64,000 nucleotides of DNA, taken from NCBI RefSeq assembly GCF_949987515.2, contig NC_082696.1, forward strand, positions 37,242,431-37,306,430. Reading direction: 5' to 3'. Numbering within the stretch: the first letter of the stretch is position 1; every line of letters begins with the position of its first letter. This DNA is from Delphinus delphis. Lineage: Eukaryota; Chordata; Mammalia; Artiodactyla; Delphinidae. The position numbers and the translations under genes are program-made. The notes under the pieces are model-generated. The model was not told where the DNA came from. It did no database searches and saw nothing but the letters and a program-made list of their open reading frames with translations. Below, one piece after another: positions 25,345 through 37,170 of this stretch.

Positions 25345-27195
25345 ATTAGGTTAAACTTTTTTTTTTACTATAATGTATTTCAGGTGTACAGCATTATAAT
25401 TTGACATCTATATACATTACAAAGTGATCACTACCACAAGTCTGTTACCATCCATAACCATATGACCCATTTCTCCCTTCACTCACTTCGCTCACCCCCC
25501 AGCCTCCTTCCCTTCTGGCAACCACTAATCTGTTCTCTGTATCTATGAATTTGTTTTTATTTAATCATCAGTTTTTTTTAGATTCCACATATGAGTTAAA
25601 TCATGTAATCTTTGTCTGACTCTGTCTAACTTATCTCACTTAGCATAATACCCTTAAGGTCCATCCATGTTGTCGCAAATGCCAGGATTTTATTCTTTCT
25701 TGTGGCCGAGTGGTATTCCATTGTATATGTATACAATACATGTATATACATATATACACACACATACACACACGTATACACTTAGGTTGTTTCCATTTCT
25801 TGGTTATTGTAAATAATGCTGCAATGAACATAGAGGTGCCTCTATCTTTCTGAATTACTCTTTTCATGTTCTTAGGATAAACAGCCAGAAATGGAATGAA
25901 TAGCTAGGTCAATGGTAGTTCTCTTCTTAACTTTTTGAGGAACTTCCATACTGTTCTCCATAGTGGCTGCACCAATTTACAGTCCCAGCAACAGTGCACA
26001 AGGGTTGCCTTTTCCCCACATCCTTTCCAACAATCGCTATTTCATATCTTTTCAATAATAGTCATCCTAACAGATGTGAGGTGATACCTTGTGGTTTTGA
26101 TTTCCATTTCCCTAATAATTAGTGACACTGAGTATCTTATGTGCCATCTGTATGTCTTCTTTGGAAAAGTGTCTATTCAGATCCTCTGTCCATTTTTAAT
26201 GGGGTTGTTTGCTTTTGTTGTTGTTGAGTTGTATGAGTTCTTTATATATTTTGGATGTTAACACCTTATCAGACAAAGTATTCACAAATAACTTCTCCCA
26301 TTCATTAGATTGCCTTTCCTTTCTGATGATGGCCCCCTTCACTAGGCACCAGCTTTTTAGTTTGATGTCATTCCAGTTGTTTATTTTTGCTTTTGTTTTC
26401 CTTGCCTTTGGAGTCAGATCCAAAAGAACATTGCTAAGACCGATGTTAATGAAGATACCACCTATGTTTTCTTCTACGAATTTTATGATTTTAGGTCTTA
26501 TATTGAAGTGTTTAATCAATTTTGAGCTAATTTTTGTTCACAGTGAAAGACAATGGTCTTTCACTGTAAATATTCTTTTGCATGTGGTTATTCAGTTTTC
26601 CCAACATCATTTATTGAAGAGACTGCCCTTTCTCCAGTATATGTTCTTTGCTTCTTTGTCATAAATTAATTGACCATATGTGTGGTTTTATTTCTGGGTT
26701 TTTAATTCTGTTCCATTGATGTGTGCCTGTTTTCATGCCAGTATCATACCTTGAAATCAGGAAGCATAATACCTCTAGTTTTGTCTTCTTTCCCAATATT
26801 GTTTTGGCTATTCAAGATTTTTGGTGGTACCATATAAATGTTTGAATTATTTGTTCTAGTTCTGTGAAATATGCCATTGGAGTTTTGATATGGATTTCAC
26901 TGCATTTGTAGATTGCCTTGGGTTGTATGGAAATTTTAACAAAATTAATTCTTCTAATCCATGAATATGGAATATCTATTTATTTGTGTCTTCTTCAGTT
27001 TCTTTCAACAATGTCTTATGGTTTTCAGAGTACGACTCTTTCATCTCCTTGTTTAAATTTATCCCTAGGTATTTTATCTTTTTTTGGTGCAATTTTAAAT
27101 GCAATTGCTTTCTTCTTTTTTTTTTTTTCACTTGATGATCTACCCATTGATGTAAGTGGGGTATGCAGAAGTTTCTTAATTCGTCAAGTATGGTA
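25345..27195 (-). mobile_element. Old L1 LINE (L1MA-like), internally deleted
   Basis: Forward landmarks run from 3' UTR ('aggtgtacagcattataatttgacatctatatacatt') through ORF2 C-terminus ('ggtccatccatgttgtcgcaaatgccaggatttt', 'gtggctgcaccaatttacagtcccagcaac') to the region before the reverse transcriptase (frame 26976-27200 with [13 protein letters not shown]). At about 27,108-27,130 the order jumps across a poly(T) run to 'gatgatctacccattgatgtaagtgggg', which belongs to the endonuclease region. Divergence is greater than in the 10.8-15.9 kb copy, so it is older. Remnants of the C-terminal ORF2 product are visible at 26196-26519. Confidence 0.85.
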
Positions 27196-27359
27196 ACCAT
27201 AGAAGAGAAAGAAAGGCTTGAAAAGGATGATTAAGTAGCCCTTTGTCTTGTACATTAAAGATATGGTAATTAAGGGCAATAATTGTAAATTGTATGTGTG
27301 TATACATACACAAACACATATTACATACACAAATATTTTTACACACATACACACACATA

Positions 27360-27530
27360 TCACCTATCAGACACTATTAGTTTATATCTCATTTAATTGT
27401 CTAAACATGAAAGATAAATATTAAAATCCCCATTTGATGGATGAGTAACTGACTAAACTGAAGGTTAAATATCTTGCTTAAGAAAAGTAAGCAGTAGATA
27501 TGGAATGTGAAGCTACATCCAATAACTGAG
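27360..27530 (-). repeat. MIR SINE
   Basis: 'ttatatctcatttaattgtctaaacatgaaagataaatattaaaatccccatttgatggatgagtaactgac' is the reverse complement of the MIR 3' core and its 'cccattttacagatgaggaaactgag' part. Confidence 0.55.
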
Positions 27531-27809
27531 TGCATACTCTCTCCCCTATATTACCTCACTATGTTAAAGAGTGTTTAAGAAACTTTGATCTGTGTACCTT
27601 CAAATACCTTGAAGATTTCTTCTATCTCTGTTTTAACTAGCTACATGTCTTGGGGAGACGTTTGCCCAAAGTAGTAAAATGTTATTGGCAAAAGGGCAAA
27701 AAGTTCAATTAAATTTGTCGTTTATTGTAAACAGTTGAAAAACAGTTTAAAGCTATCTATCGTATTTAACAGTTAGGAGAAAGTATCAGAGTAAGTAAAA
27801 AAAATTATA

Positions 27810-27925
27810 TATATATGTGTGTGCGTGTGTATATATATATATATATATATCTAGAGAGAGAGAGAGAGAGAGAGGGAGGGAGGGAGGGAGGGAGGGAGGG
27901 AGAGGGAGAGAGGAAGGGAGAGAAG
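27810..27925. repeat. Composite (TA)n-(GA)n-(GGGA)n microsatellite
   Basis: TA/TG repeats up to about 27,850 pass into GA units (27,854-27,874) and then GGGA units to about 27,920, forming a purine-rich strand of about 70 bp. Confidence 0.92.
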
Positions 27926-29514
27926 CCATGTCCCAGCCATATACATAGAGTTTTACCTGATAGATCATACTAAAAATGTTTGAGAAAATTATAAGAAATT
28001 ATTTGCCAACAAAAATCTTTAAACTGTTCCTTTATATAAAGTATAATTATGGGTATTATGGGTCAAATGTTATGATTTGGTTTCCAAAAATATATTACCT
28101 TAAATAATGCAAAAAGTATTTTACCTCACATGTGGACAATCAAGTTGACAAAATGAAAATCATAACTAATTCTTAAAATAATGCTGTTTCCTGCTACCTT
28201 GCCCTTTTCATCTCAGGGTTTGTTGCTGTTGTTTGTTTGCTTTGGTTTTTAATTCTCTCTAGTTTGATTTGCTTCACTGACAATTACATTTCACTGTGAA
28301 GGAAGCAATGTCAGTCCCAGACCTCAGCCCCTGGGGTCCAGCTGAGCTCTGCCAAGTCTACCATTAGTTACAATCTCAACAGCTAATTTATAGAGCAGCT
28401 TTTACTGGTATGACATCACCAAGGTGCTGCCCTCTCCTGCCCTCTCCTGCCACTTTCCCATTTCCAGTTGTTCCAAGAGGGTTGATGGCCTAGCAAAGTC
28501 TGAACCCTCATGTGTAATTATAGTTCTGTAAATACGCAGTATCATGGTGGGAATTAGAAAGCAGCCTGGACAGTAAAGTACAATCTACTAATTACTTGCA
28601 CTGATGGTTTTTCTATAAGAAAATAATCATGGGTCTTTTGATAAAAGCAGCAAAATTGCCTGAACTCTCCTCTGCTATCTTATTTCAAAATATGTTGACA
28701 GTTTTAGAATATCTGTTTCATTGTATCCATTCTGAAAGTTCTAAGTTTGAATTATACTCTAAAAGTGGGTATATTTACAGTAATGATATTTGCTAGAAAT
28801 CCTGCCTGGAACTCATTGAACTAATTTGGTATATAACAGTATTGGAAATAATCTATAAGAAAATAATGTGCTTGTATTCAAATACATCTAAGACAATAAT
28901 AATTTTTAAATTTTAAAATGTCCATAGGTTGCTTGTGGCTTTGAAAATATTCATGGTTGAAGTTATTTCTTGAGAATTAAAAAACATGAACCTAAACACA
29001 GACATGATATAAAGTTTAACTATAAGATATCTTTCTGTTAATTTTAGCATACTTGAATGAAGTTACTAAAAAGCATCAAACACCATAGATTTCAATGAAT
29101 TCTGGAAATTTATATTTATATATCCAGATTCATTTCCATTTCTGTGATCTACATATATATATAATCTATGTCTATATCTATGTATGTAATATACATGCAA
29201 TTTATATGTCCACATATTTTGGATGTGGACCTGACTGTATAAAATAATGGTATTTATGCAGTGACTTCTGTCAACAAACATCATGCAAATTATAAGGTAT
29301 AAATTGTGACATAATATGTACGTAGACTCTAAATATATTAAGGGCTGGAACAGTGTTTTATTCCTCAATTATAGAGCTAGCACACAAAAGCCCAAACATT
29401 ATTGATTTTAAATATTAGGCAACATTATATATACATTTTAAAATAGCAATCAAAAATTGAAAGCTATACTCTGATGCTGGAACTATTCAAGAATTCAACA
29501 AATGAATGCTATGT
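27926..29514. other. Intronic sequence, repeat-poor
   Basis: No clear repeat was recognised. The central part (about 28,200-28,620) has balanced composition and TAATTA-type and CAGCTG-like motifs, and is considered under findings as a possible conserved element. Confidence 0.4.
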
Positions 29515-29665
29515 GAGGTCAAACATTAACTACATGATGCCACGGACATGTTTAATTAGATTGACTGTGGTAATCATTACACAAGGTATACTTATATCAA
29601 AATAACTTATACAATTTTTTATTTGTCAATAATACCTCAATAAAGCTGAAAAAAATAAAAACAGT
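29515..29665 (+). mobile_element. L1 LINE 3' end fragment
   Basis: 'catgtttaattagattgactgtggtaatcattacacaaggtatacttatatcaaaataactt' and 'gtcaataatacctcaataaagctgaaaaaaataaaa' are the end of an old L1 3' UTR with its polyadenylation signal and A-rich tail. Confidence 0.7.
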
Positions 29666-31314
29666 TTATCAGCATTCAAAAAGTACAAAAATATTAAGTC
29701 ATCCCAATTCGCTCTTCAGCCTCCATTCTCACTGGAGTTTAATCTCATTTGAAGGTTACTGCCTTGTGTCAGTTTTCACATTCCACAATGTAATTGAGAT
29801 TTAGTGATATAGGAGGTTTGATATCTATTTTACAGAGCAATTTCATTAGAAGTAAATGGCTGGTTGGAATAACTATAGTTTTTTTTCTAAATTAGACTTT
29901 AATTAGAAAACTAACATACGAGTGCACACAAAAATCAAACTAGGATTTGGAAATATATAAGGTAAGAGTTAATAATCTTTAATCAATATAAAAAGTTTGA
30001 TGCATATTTTCCAATCATGGCTCATCATTATACACAGTATCCAGTTAATGTTTTAGAGCTTGACTTGAGTAAGAGATCTCTCAGACTTGGCCCTGACAGA
30101 GGCCGTGGTATGAGTGAATATAAAAGAGGTTGATGAGATGCAGCATCTGCATACTAGAAACTGTGAAACTTATGATCTTAAAGGAGAGTTTAAATAAGTT
30201 GCTTTTAAATAAAAGTTGAATGTATACTTTTAATATAATTCTCCAATTTTGAAAAGCTTCTCATTCCACTGACCCCTGCTATACATACACACTGGTATTC
30301 TGAAAACTGAAAGAAATTTTTTACTCTGTGAAGCTCAGATGCCTTGAACCCATATGATCTGGGGAAATGCAATACACTGAACTTATAACTTCAAAGGCTA
30401 AGAGAAATACAAGAGGTAGTTAGGTGCTACCCATGAGGTGATCTGTTTCCTTCATCTTGTACAAAGATGACAGGTTGTTATCAGCTACTAAACATTTCTG
30501 AAAATGCTACTGATAGCTGCTTCAAAATTGCCATTTGCTGTTGTGTGCATCTCAGAAACAATAAACCTTACCCACCATGAACCACTTGATAAAGCATAGA
30601 TGCTTCTCAAATTTGAATTTCATTATTGACCGAGTGATATTGTGCCGATCTGAAGAGGAGTATGATAAAGAGTTACGTGTCTTAAAAGAACCACGGGGGA
30701 TATACAACATTTGTTAAGCCGGCAGATGTTATTGTCACCTGTTACTATAAACAATAGAAATCACACACACACACTGCAGGATAGATGATATGATTTATAA
30801 ACCAGTTATTAGGTTGATCTTATCTGGGCTGTTAGTTTGATAGAAGGCTAGGAATTAACCACATGATGAATTTTATTTTCTTTTTGACAAGAAATGTAAT
30901 TTTGTAAAATGTATGAACATGACCATATTGTGAAACTAAGAGTCTAAAAAGTGCCTCTTCAACGGACAGGTGTAATATAGGTACCAAGTCAGGAAGATGC
31001 GGGTTGTCTCTGCAGAGCAAGGCCAAGGAACAAATGCTATCTTACAGTCTATACTTTTCAGCTCTATAGTGCCAAATGTTATTTTGTAAATATGCCCTGA
31101 GGTCACTTCAGTTCCATTCTAACCTCCTGAATTCATAACAAACCTAAAGAGAATGGGAGTTTCAAGTCTGCATGATTTTAATATGCCTAGCAAATGCAAA
31201 ATCCATTAATAGATATTAATAAGTAGTAAACCCTTATTTCACCCATTGTCATATGACCCGTTGTATACATATTTAATAAATATTTGAAATGCAGTGATTA
31301 ACCATCATAGTAAC
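29666..31314. other. Intronic sequence without recognised genes
   Basis: This is mixed unique sequence with a short (AC)n at about 30,762-30,774. No gene, RNA or transposon was recognised. Confidence 0.4.
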
Positions 31315-31420
31315 TTAAATTCCAGAAGCCTTAGTATTCATATCTGTAAATGGGTACAAACACTGCATCTTCCTCACAGGGTTTTTATGGTATGTGAATG
31401 AGATATTAATGATAATAAAA
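31315..31420 (+). repeat. MIR SINE fragment
   Basis: 'gtattcatatctgtaaatgggtacaaacactgcatcttcctcacagggtttttatggtatgtgaatgagat' follows the MIR 'catctgtaaaatggg...cctacctcatagggttgttgtgaggattaaatgag' order. Confidence 0.6.
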
Positions 31421-31424
31421 CTTA

Positions 31425-31640
31425 TTAAGTGGTAACTATATTTTGTGCATTTTATATGCATTACTTAATTTAATACCTATAATATCCCTATATGTAGGTT
31501 TCATTGTATGCCCATCTTGTAGATAAGAAAACTGTAGCACTGACTAGTTAAGTAACTTGCACAAAGTCATGGAGACCATAAGTCAAATCCAGATAGTCTG
31601 CATCCAGTGTCTACATTTCCAACCACAACATCATACTGTG
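31425..31640 (-). repeat. MIR SINE
   Basis: 'attttatatgcattacttaatttaatacctataatatcc' followed by 'cccatcttgtagataagaaaactgtagcactgactagttaagtaacttgcacaaagtcatgg' is a nearly full reverse-complement MIR lying tail-to-tail with the preceding forward fragment. Confidence 0.72.
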
Positions 31641-31689
31641 TGATAACCCGTCATAGCTTGTCATTAACTGAACAGGACTCTCAGTGTTT

Positions 31690-32260
31690 GGTCTTCTCCT
31701 TTTCTAATCCATCCTCTGTATACCACCAGAATGGCCTCTAGAATACAGTCATAACCCATTATTTCTTTATAAATTGCAATCTGTTCTCACTAAATCTATA
31801 TAGTCAAATTCATTCTCATGTCAGATGATACCCTTTGGCTTCTGGCTGAAGTTTTCATTCCACTCGCCCACTAAACTCACAAACACAGCCTAAACATTAT
31901 CTTGGGGACTGACAATCCATTTTATCTCATACCTCTACAGCTCTCTATATCCCATGCACATTTCCTGGAACAAACTTCCTACTCCTTCCCAGACAAGCTA
32001 TAGCCACTCTTCAAGATACTGATCAAACTTTTCTTGTGAATCCTGTGGCAGTCTCAAGAGAGTTGAGTAGCCCTCCTCTGGGCTGTCTATCTCTCGGACT
32101 AAACTTGTCATGGTCACATCCCACCGTGTCCCAGTTATGAGTTTTCAGGTCTCTCTCCCTCATTGGACTGTGAGCTCCTTCAGGATGACAGTGGAATCTG
32201 ATGCAGCCTTGGGTGATAAGTGCCTGATAGCTGGCAAATATCTGGCCCTCCAAAGCATTT
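31690..32260 (+). repeat. L2 LINE 3' region
   Basis: 'tccatcctctgtataccaccagaatggcctct', 'tctggctgaagttttcattccactcgccc' and 'cattggactgtgagctccttcaggatgacagtg' keep the order of the L2 3' end, where 'gtaagctccatgagggcaggg' is the hallmark. No frame survives. Confidence 0.65.
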
Positions 32261-32329
32261 ATTCCAATACAATTTGCTTTCCATATGAAACTCATTTAAG
32301 TACCATATTAGCACCCAATTCAACAGTTT

Positions 32330-32440
32330 AATTCAATAAACATTTATGGAACATTAATGTCTGTCAGGCACTGCAGTGGGTATGCACAGGTCTGAAACAC
32401 ACATAACCCTGCCCTCAAAGAGGTGGTGGAATGGCATGGG
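32330..32440 (+). repeat. Ancient mammalian interspersed repeat fragment
   Basis: 'ttcaataaacatttatggaacattaatgtctgtcaggcactgcagtgggtatg...cctgccctcaaagagg' has the wording of the common old 'ttattgagcacctactatgtgccaggcactg' mammalian repeat. The family was not settled. Confidence 0.4.
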
Positions 32441-33399
32441 CCCCTTCCCAGTTAATTTTGACACTTTCTACTAACACAGTTGTTCACAGGGTATTAGACG
32501 GACACAGAAGAGGGACACTTCGCCCAGGCTGAGGAAGAAAACAGAGAGCATGCATATTAAGGCTATCTCCCCTCAAATTGCCATTTAAACCTCAATTACT
32601 ACTAAAGTAGAATGCTTTCCATCTAACAGCTGCAGTCCATCTATTTCGTGATAAGTATGATAGGTTGTTACTAAGGTAATTCCATCATGGTCTAAGAGAT
32701 CCAAAGATGTAAAGCCATTGTACTATAACTAGCCCTGTTGAAGTGTTCCTGCCCTGATCATTCCAAATGGAAAATGGCTAGTCATTTGCAAATTTAGTGA
32801 TTTGGCAAGCTCCTCAATTAATGCTCTCAACAATAGATGTCAATATGCTTAGTTTCCCGTCACAATGAAGAGAGAGAGAGGGAGAGACGGGGTTGTGGGG
32901 GGGAGCGGGGCGGGGGGAAGAAAACAAAGAGAAATGCAGAAAGACCATTGGGCCACAGATTTATTTGGATATTTCTCGTATCTACAATATTTGGAGATGA
33001 CATTTTGGTCCTGAGAGTTTTTGTCAGAGTCCTAGACAACCACAGCACTGCAGCCAATCCCTGTAATTTTTCTTCTCTGCCAATGCTCTACAAGCCTGCC
33101 TCTTTACGTGTTCTATCACTGCTTCCGAAATACGAATTTCTTGAGGGCAGTCCTCTTGGGTTCATCAGTGTATCACTCTCAGTGCCAAGAAAAGCATCTC
33201 ACGCTTACTACCCACAGCACAATCATTGAGTATTAAGTGGAAGCAGTTACAAATATAAAAGAATTTCACTTCCCAAAATTCTCAGATTGCAGTAAAATAA
33301 AAGGACGATTTATAGAATTAGAATTCAATGGGTCTCCACTACATTAAAATGTTCTCTATAATAGCACATAAATTAGAGAAGTTCTACATGTCCTTGTTC
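32441..33399. other. Intronic sequence with purine tract and L2-like fragment
   Basis: A GA/GGGG-rich strand lies at about 32,868-32,940. 'gcctgcctctttacgtgttctatcactgcttccg...tttcttgagggcagtc' at about 33,090-33,200 resembles an L2 end. No gene was seen. Confidence 0.4.
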
Positions 33400-34050
33400 C
33401 CTTGCAGTCTGTTTTCAAGACAAAAGCCAGTATGATCCTCTTAAAATATACTCAGGTCATGCCACCCCTCTGCTCAAAATTCTCCAACAGCTTTCCATCT
33501 CAGAATAAATGTAATGGCCTGAGTCCCTCCATTATCAGACTTCCCACCCACTTCTCACCTCTTTGACTTCACTTCCTGTAACTCTCCCTGAACTCACTCC
33601 ACTACAGGCACACTGGGCTCCTTGCTGATTCTTGAACACAGCAGATATTCTCCTGCCTCAATGCTTTCAAACGTTCTGTCTTCTCAGCCTAGGAAACTCT
33701 TTCCCCGGATACCTGTGTGGCTCACGCCCTTATTTCCTTCCGTCATTTACTCACAATTCATCTTCTCATTCAAAACTTCCAGATCACTTTGTCTACATTT
33801 ACAGTCTCACCCCTACCATGTGTTCCAAACCTCCCACTTCTATTATTTCTCCCTTGCACTTACCACACTGTAACATATTATATATGTTACCTTTTTATCT
33901 TATTTCCTGTCTTCCTCACCAGAATGTAAGCTCCATGAGGGCTGGGATTTTCCTCTTTGGTTTACTAACATACCCTCTGTGCCTAGAACAGTGCCTGACA
34001 CACTGCAGGTGTTCAATACATATTCCTGAAGGACTGAATGAATCTCAGTA
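33400..34050 (+). repeat. L2 LINE 3' end, long copy
   Basis: This is the best L2 in the window. The order is 'gccagtatgatcctctt', 'caggtcatgccacccctctgctcaaaattctccaacagctttccatctcag', 'actccactacaggcacactgggctccttgctg', 'cctgtcttcctcaccagaatgtaagctccatgagggctgggattttc' and 'gtgcctagaacagtgcctgacacactgcaggtgttcaatacat'. That is the L2 consensus order to its very end. Confidence 0.9.
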
Positions 34051-35440
34051 ATGATAATAAAACTTTTTGTGAAATAACAAGTGTTAAAAATCAGGAAGAG
34101 TACTTGCTCGCTACTATAGTGATTTATAGATGCTGTTTTAACTCTAACTAGCTGTATAATCATTACTAATCACTTGGTTTGCTATCTTTAACGAAATCAT
34201 TACCAGTGAGAATCAATAAAGACTATTAATCATTAATCTCCTCTCTCTTATACTTTGCCAGAAAGCAGAAATCCCTCAGCATTAAGATGCCTTATCCACA
34301 GAATAGACCCACAAAACTATTTTGGCGTATAGCTTGAGGAATTATGAAAGCGAAGAAGACAGAGGCGTCTAGAGGAAGACCCCACCTCAGGCATGGGTGT
34401 GGATAGTCAAGAATCACTGTTACAGTCTTCCAGGCATCAGTTACCCTTGGAGAGTTAGGGCAGACCCATTCTGCTTTAGATTTCATTTTAAGGGCACATG
34501 TTCTTCGTCTTCTGGTCTAGTGGCTATGCTTTTGTTTTTCGTAATGTTCTTTACCTATTATCAATAATGACAATGACAGCAAGAGTAGCAGTAACCACAG
34601 CAATCATTTATCGAACCCTGATCTATTTAGGCTAAACCTCTGAGTGATATTGACTAATATCATGTTTTAAGGTACTTATTTGTATTTCTTTCCTCTATTT
34701 TACTTTCCTCTTTTAACATCCCCCTCCACCATTCCCTTGGTAATGGGTACTTTCACCATTGCCTCAGGGAGGTGTATGAAAGAGATAAGTTTAGGACTGG
34801 GCGGTGAGTTACAAAAGATTAAATCCTTATAAGGCAGAGAATCCACGAGGAATGGATTCCCTGTCCTCCCCGTACCAACACACACGCCACCACCACCAAA
34901 GACTAGAAAGTGTTTTCATCCAGAATGGGGGAAGCCACAGGATGTGAGAGATCTCTGGGAGAAAGCTACACAATGACAATGGAAATACGACAAGACCCAA
35001 TGAGGAAGTGTCAGAGAGAGCAAGCAGACCCGAAGAGGCAGCTGGACAGGGATGATGGATGCCTCAGTGGTACACTGGGTGAACAGATGACTCACTGACT
35101 GGAGGTGACCACACCTCCCTCTCTGCCTCACCCACACCAGTGCAGTGGCGGCTCTACCACATGTATAGTTGGGCTCAGGATCCCTAACCTGGATGGAAGG
35201 CTCAGCGTTCATCTGGGTTTGCAAAGTACTTTAGAGAAAATTGACAAAGTGTAAACTATCCGTTCATTCTATACACAAAACTTACTGCAGCCCTGACCAG
35301 AATGCATGGAGGGGAGAGCTATTCAAAGGACTAAGGTGAAATTTTCTGCCCGTTAAGAGGGATAAAAATTCGAAACAGAAATTCAGCTTTTTGTTGGGTT
35401 TGTCTTTTGTAGAAAGCAAAGACGAGATCCCACATCCACC
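34051..35440. other. Intronic sequence without recognised genes
   Basis: Mixed composition. Overlapping frames on opposite strands at 34,910-35,224 have no domain. Nothing else was recognised. Confidence 0.4.
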
Positions 35441-35444
35441 TGGG

Positions 35445-35620
35445 ATTCACACCTGCTACATGTGCACTACTTTATTTCCACTTCAAAACAATCCAATGTA
35501 GAGGAAACTTATTTTTTTCTAGTTTACAGTTGAGAAAAATCGGTGCCCAGAGAGGTTAAGTTACTTGCCTGAAGGTCTAACTGGTTCAAAGTTACGTTCT
35601 TAATCTCTGCAACATAGAGC
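35445..35620 (-). repeat. MIR SINE
   Basis: 'agtttacagttgagaaaaatcggtgcccagagaggttaagttacttgcctgaaggtc' is the reverse complement of the MIR 'gaccttgggcaagttacttaacctctctgtgcctcagttt' core. Confidence 0.75.
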
Positions 35621-35944
35621 TTCCAGTCTTATTAATTTTATATTATTAGATATTAGTTTCGAGTTATTATTTTGCTTTCCATGGTTCCCTGGTTGCACTG
35701 AAACAAGAAGCTAAAAAAATAAAGCCTTTTACAAAATCATGACTTTAATCATTGGATATTTTTGTACTGACCTAATGCTTACACCAAAAAATGAAAGAAT
35801 GAATAAAGATCCAATCCATGATGCACGTTCTGATCCTTCATTTCCTTTTGAGGTAGGGTGTGATGAAACAACCAAGTAATACAAATATACAAAGGTACAG
35901 GATTGTGTGTGGGCTGACTGTGGGAACATGTTGCCACCTTTGCT

Positions 35945-36100
35945 GTTTAGCAGCTGTGTGACTGACCACCTTCATTCCTCTATCTATACTCAGATTTTTA
36001 TCATCTTTAAAAAGATTACCACAGTGGCACCTACTTCATAAGACAGTCTGAGAATTAAATGAGTAAACCTATGTCAGGTGCACAGAGGTGAGGGCTTTAA
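35945..36100 (+). repeat. MIR SINE
   Basis: 'tagcagctgtgtgactgaccacc', 'tcagatttttatcatctttaaaaagattaccacagtggcacctacttcataag' and 'gagaattaaatgagtaaacctatgtcaggtgc' follow MIR order. Confidence 0.7.
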
Positions 36101-36955
36101 AGTGAGTGCTAGGTTTTAACACAGACAATGTTTCAAACCACTTTCTCTCATAACCAGGAAATAAAACTAGAACTTTCTAGGTCTTACATAAATTACATTT
36201 TCTCCTGCTTTATTTCAAAGAGACTTCCATAAATGGTCCAGGAAAATTAAGGAATTTTCATTTACCCGAATAATTTCTAATTTTATAATCATGAAGACCC
36301 CAATTAAACTTGGTATAATCCAAGAAAAAATTCACTGTTCTGAAAATACTGGGTGAATAAATTAGTTCTAGGTGATGTGCAGGGCGGATTCCATATTCTG
36401 AGACCATAAGAGCCATAGGAAGTTTGGGCAACCTGATCTCTGAAGCAAATCGTAAACCTCAGACCTGGAACCTGCCTCCATTCGTTAAGGGTCTGTGTCA
36501 ATATGACATTTTCAAAAAGGGTATACAAGAGCAACTCAGGCTAGAGGACGGAGATTCACAGTGTGTTTTACCCTTTGGTTAGCTGACTAGAGCATAACAG
36601 AAGTGATAAAAAAAACATTAGCTCAAAATTTATTGGTCATCTTTCATCCATCTTGACAATGAACTGGATTTTTTGGATGACCAACCTGATCAGGGATGTG
36701 GAAAGCAATCCTTTAGAAAAGAAATCCATTCAGTTACAGCCTAAGAGAAAAGCATGGGCAATCTCAGGCACAAGATTTTATTGTTCACTACTAGAATTTG
36801 TTGCTTTTATATGCCGCTGTGTATTGTTTCTCATGCAACTTTTTATCAAGAGAAGAATGCTAATAAGACACTGTTTATCCCAGGAGGAAAGACATTATGG
36901 AAAAAATAATGTGAAGATGAATTCTATCCTCTTGACGCATTCACACATAAATTCT
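36101..36955. other. Intronic sequence without recognised genes
   Basis: A 129-codon plus-strand frame (36,653-37,042) opens here and runs into the MIR at 36,960. It has no domain and is judged to be chance. Confidence 0.4.
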
Positions 36956-36959
36956 ATTT

Positions 36960-37170
36960 GCCAATGCTTATTAGTGTTTAAAATGTATCAGGAATTTAGA
37001 ATACTTATCTTCGCTTTACTCCTCAAGAATCCTGAAATGTAGGCTATTAAGCTGTTGCCTAGATGAAGAAACTGAGGCACAGACATTTTAAGTAAATTGC
37101 ACAAGACCAAACATTAGAGGAGGGATTTGAAACCAAGATTTTCTGAAGTCCAAGACTCAATACCCGTGCT
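36960..37170 (-). repeat. MIR/L2-type repeat
   Basis: 'ctgttgcctagatgaagaaactgaggcacagacattttaagtaaattgcacaagaccaaac' and 'gatttgaaaccaagattttctgaagtccaag' give the reverse-complement MIR core and head. Confidence 0.62.

Noticed and set aside
32837..33229. 130-codon plus-strand frame
   Set aside because: The start lies in a GA/GGGG purine tract and the end overlaps L2-like sequence; no domain is visible.
36653..37042. 129-codon plus-strand frame
   Set aside because: It runs into a MIR element and shows no recognisable domain or splice context.
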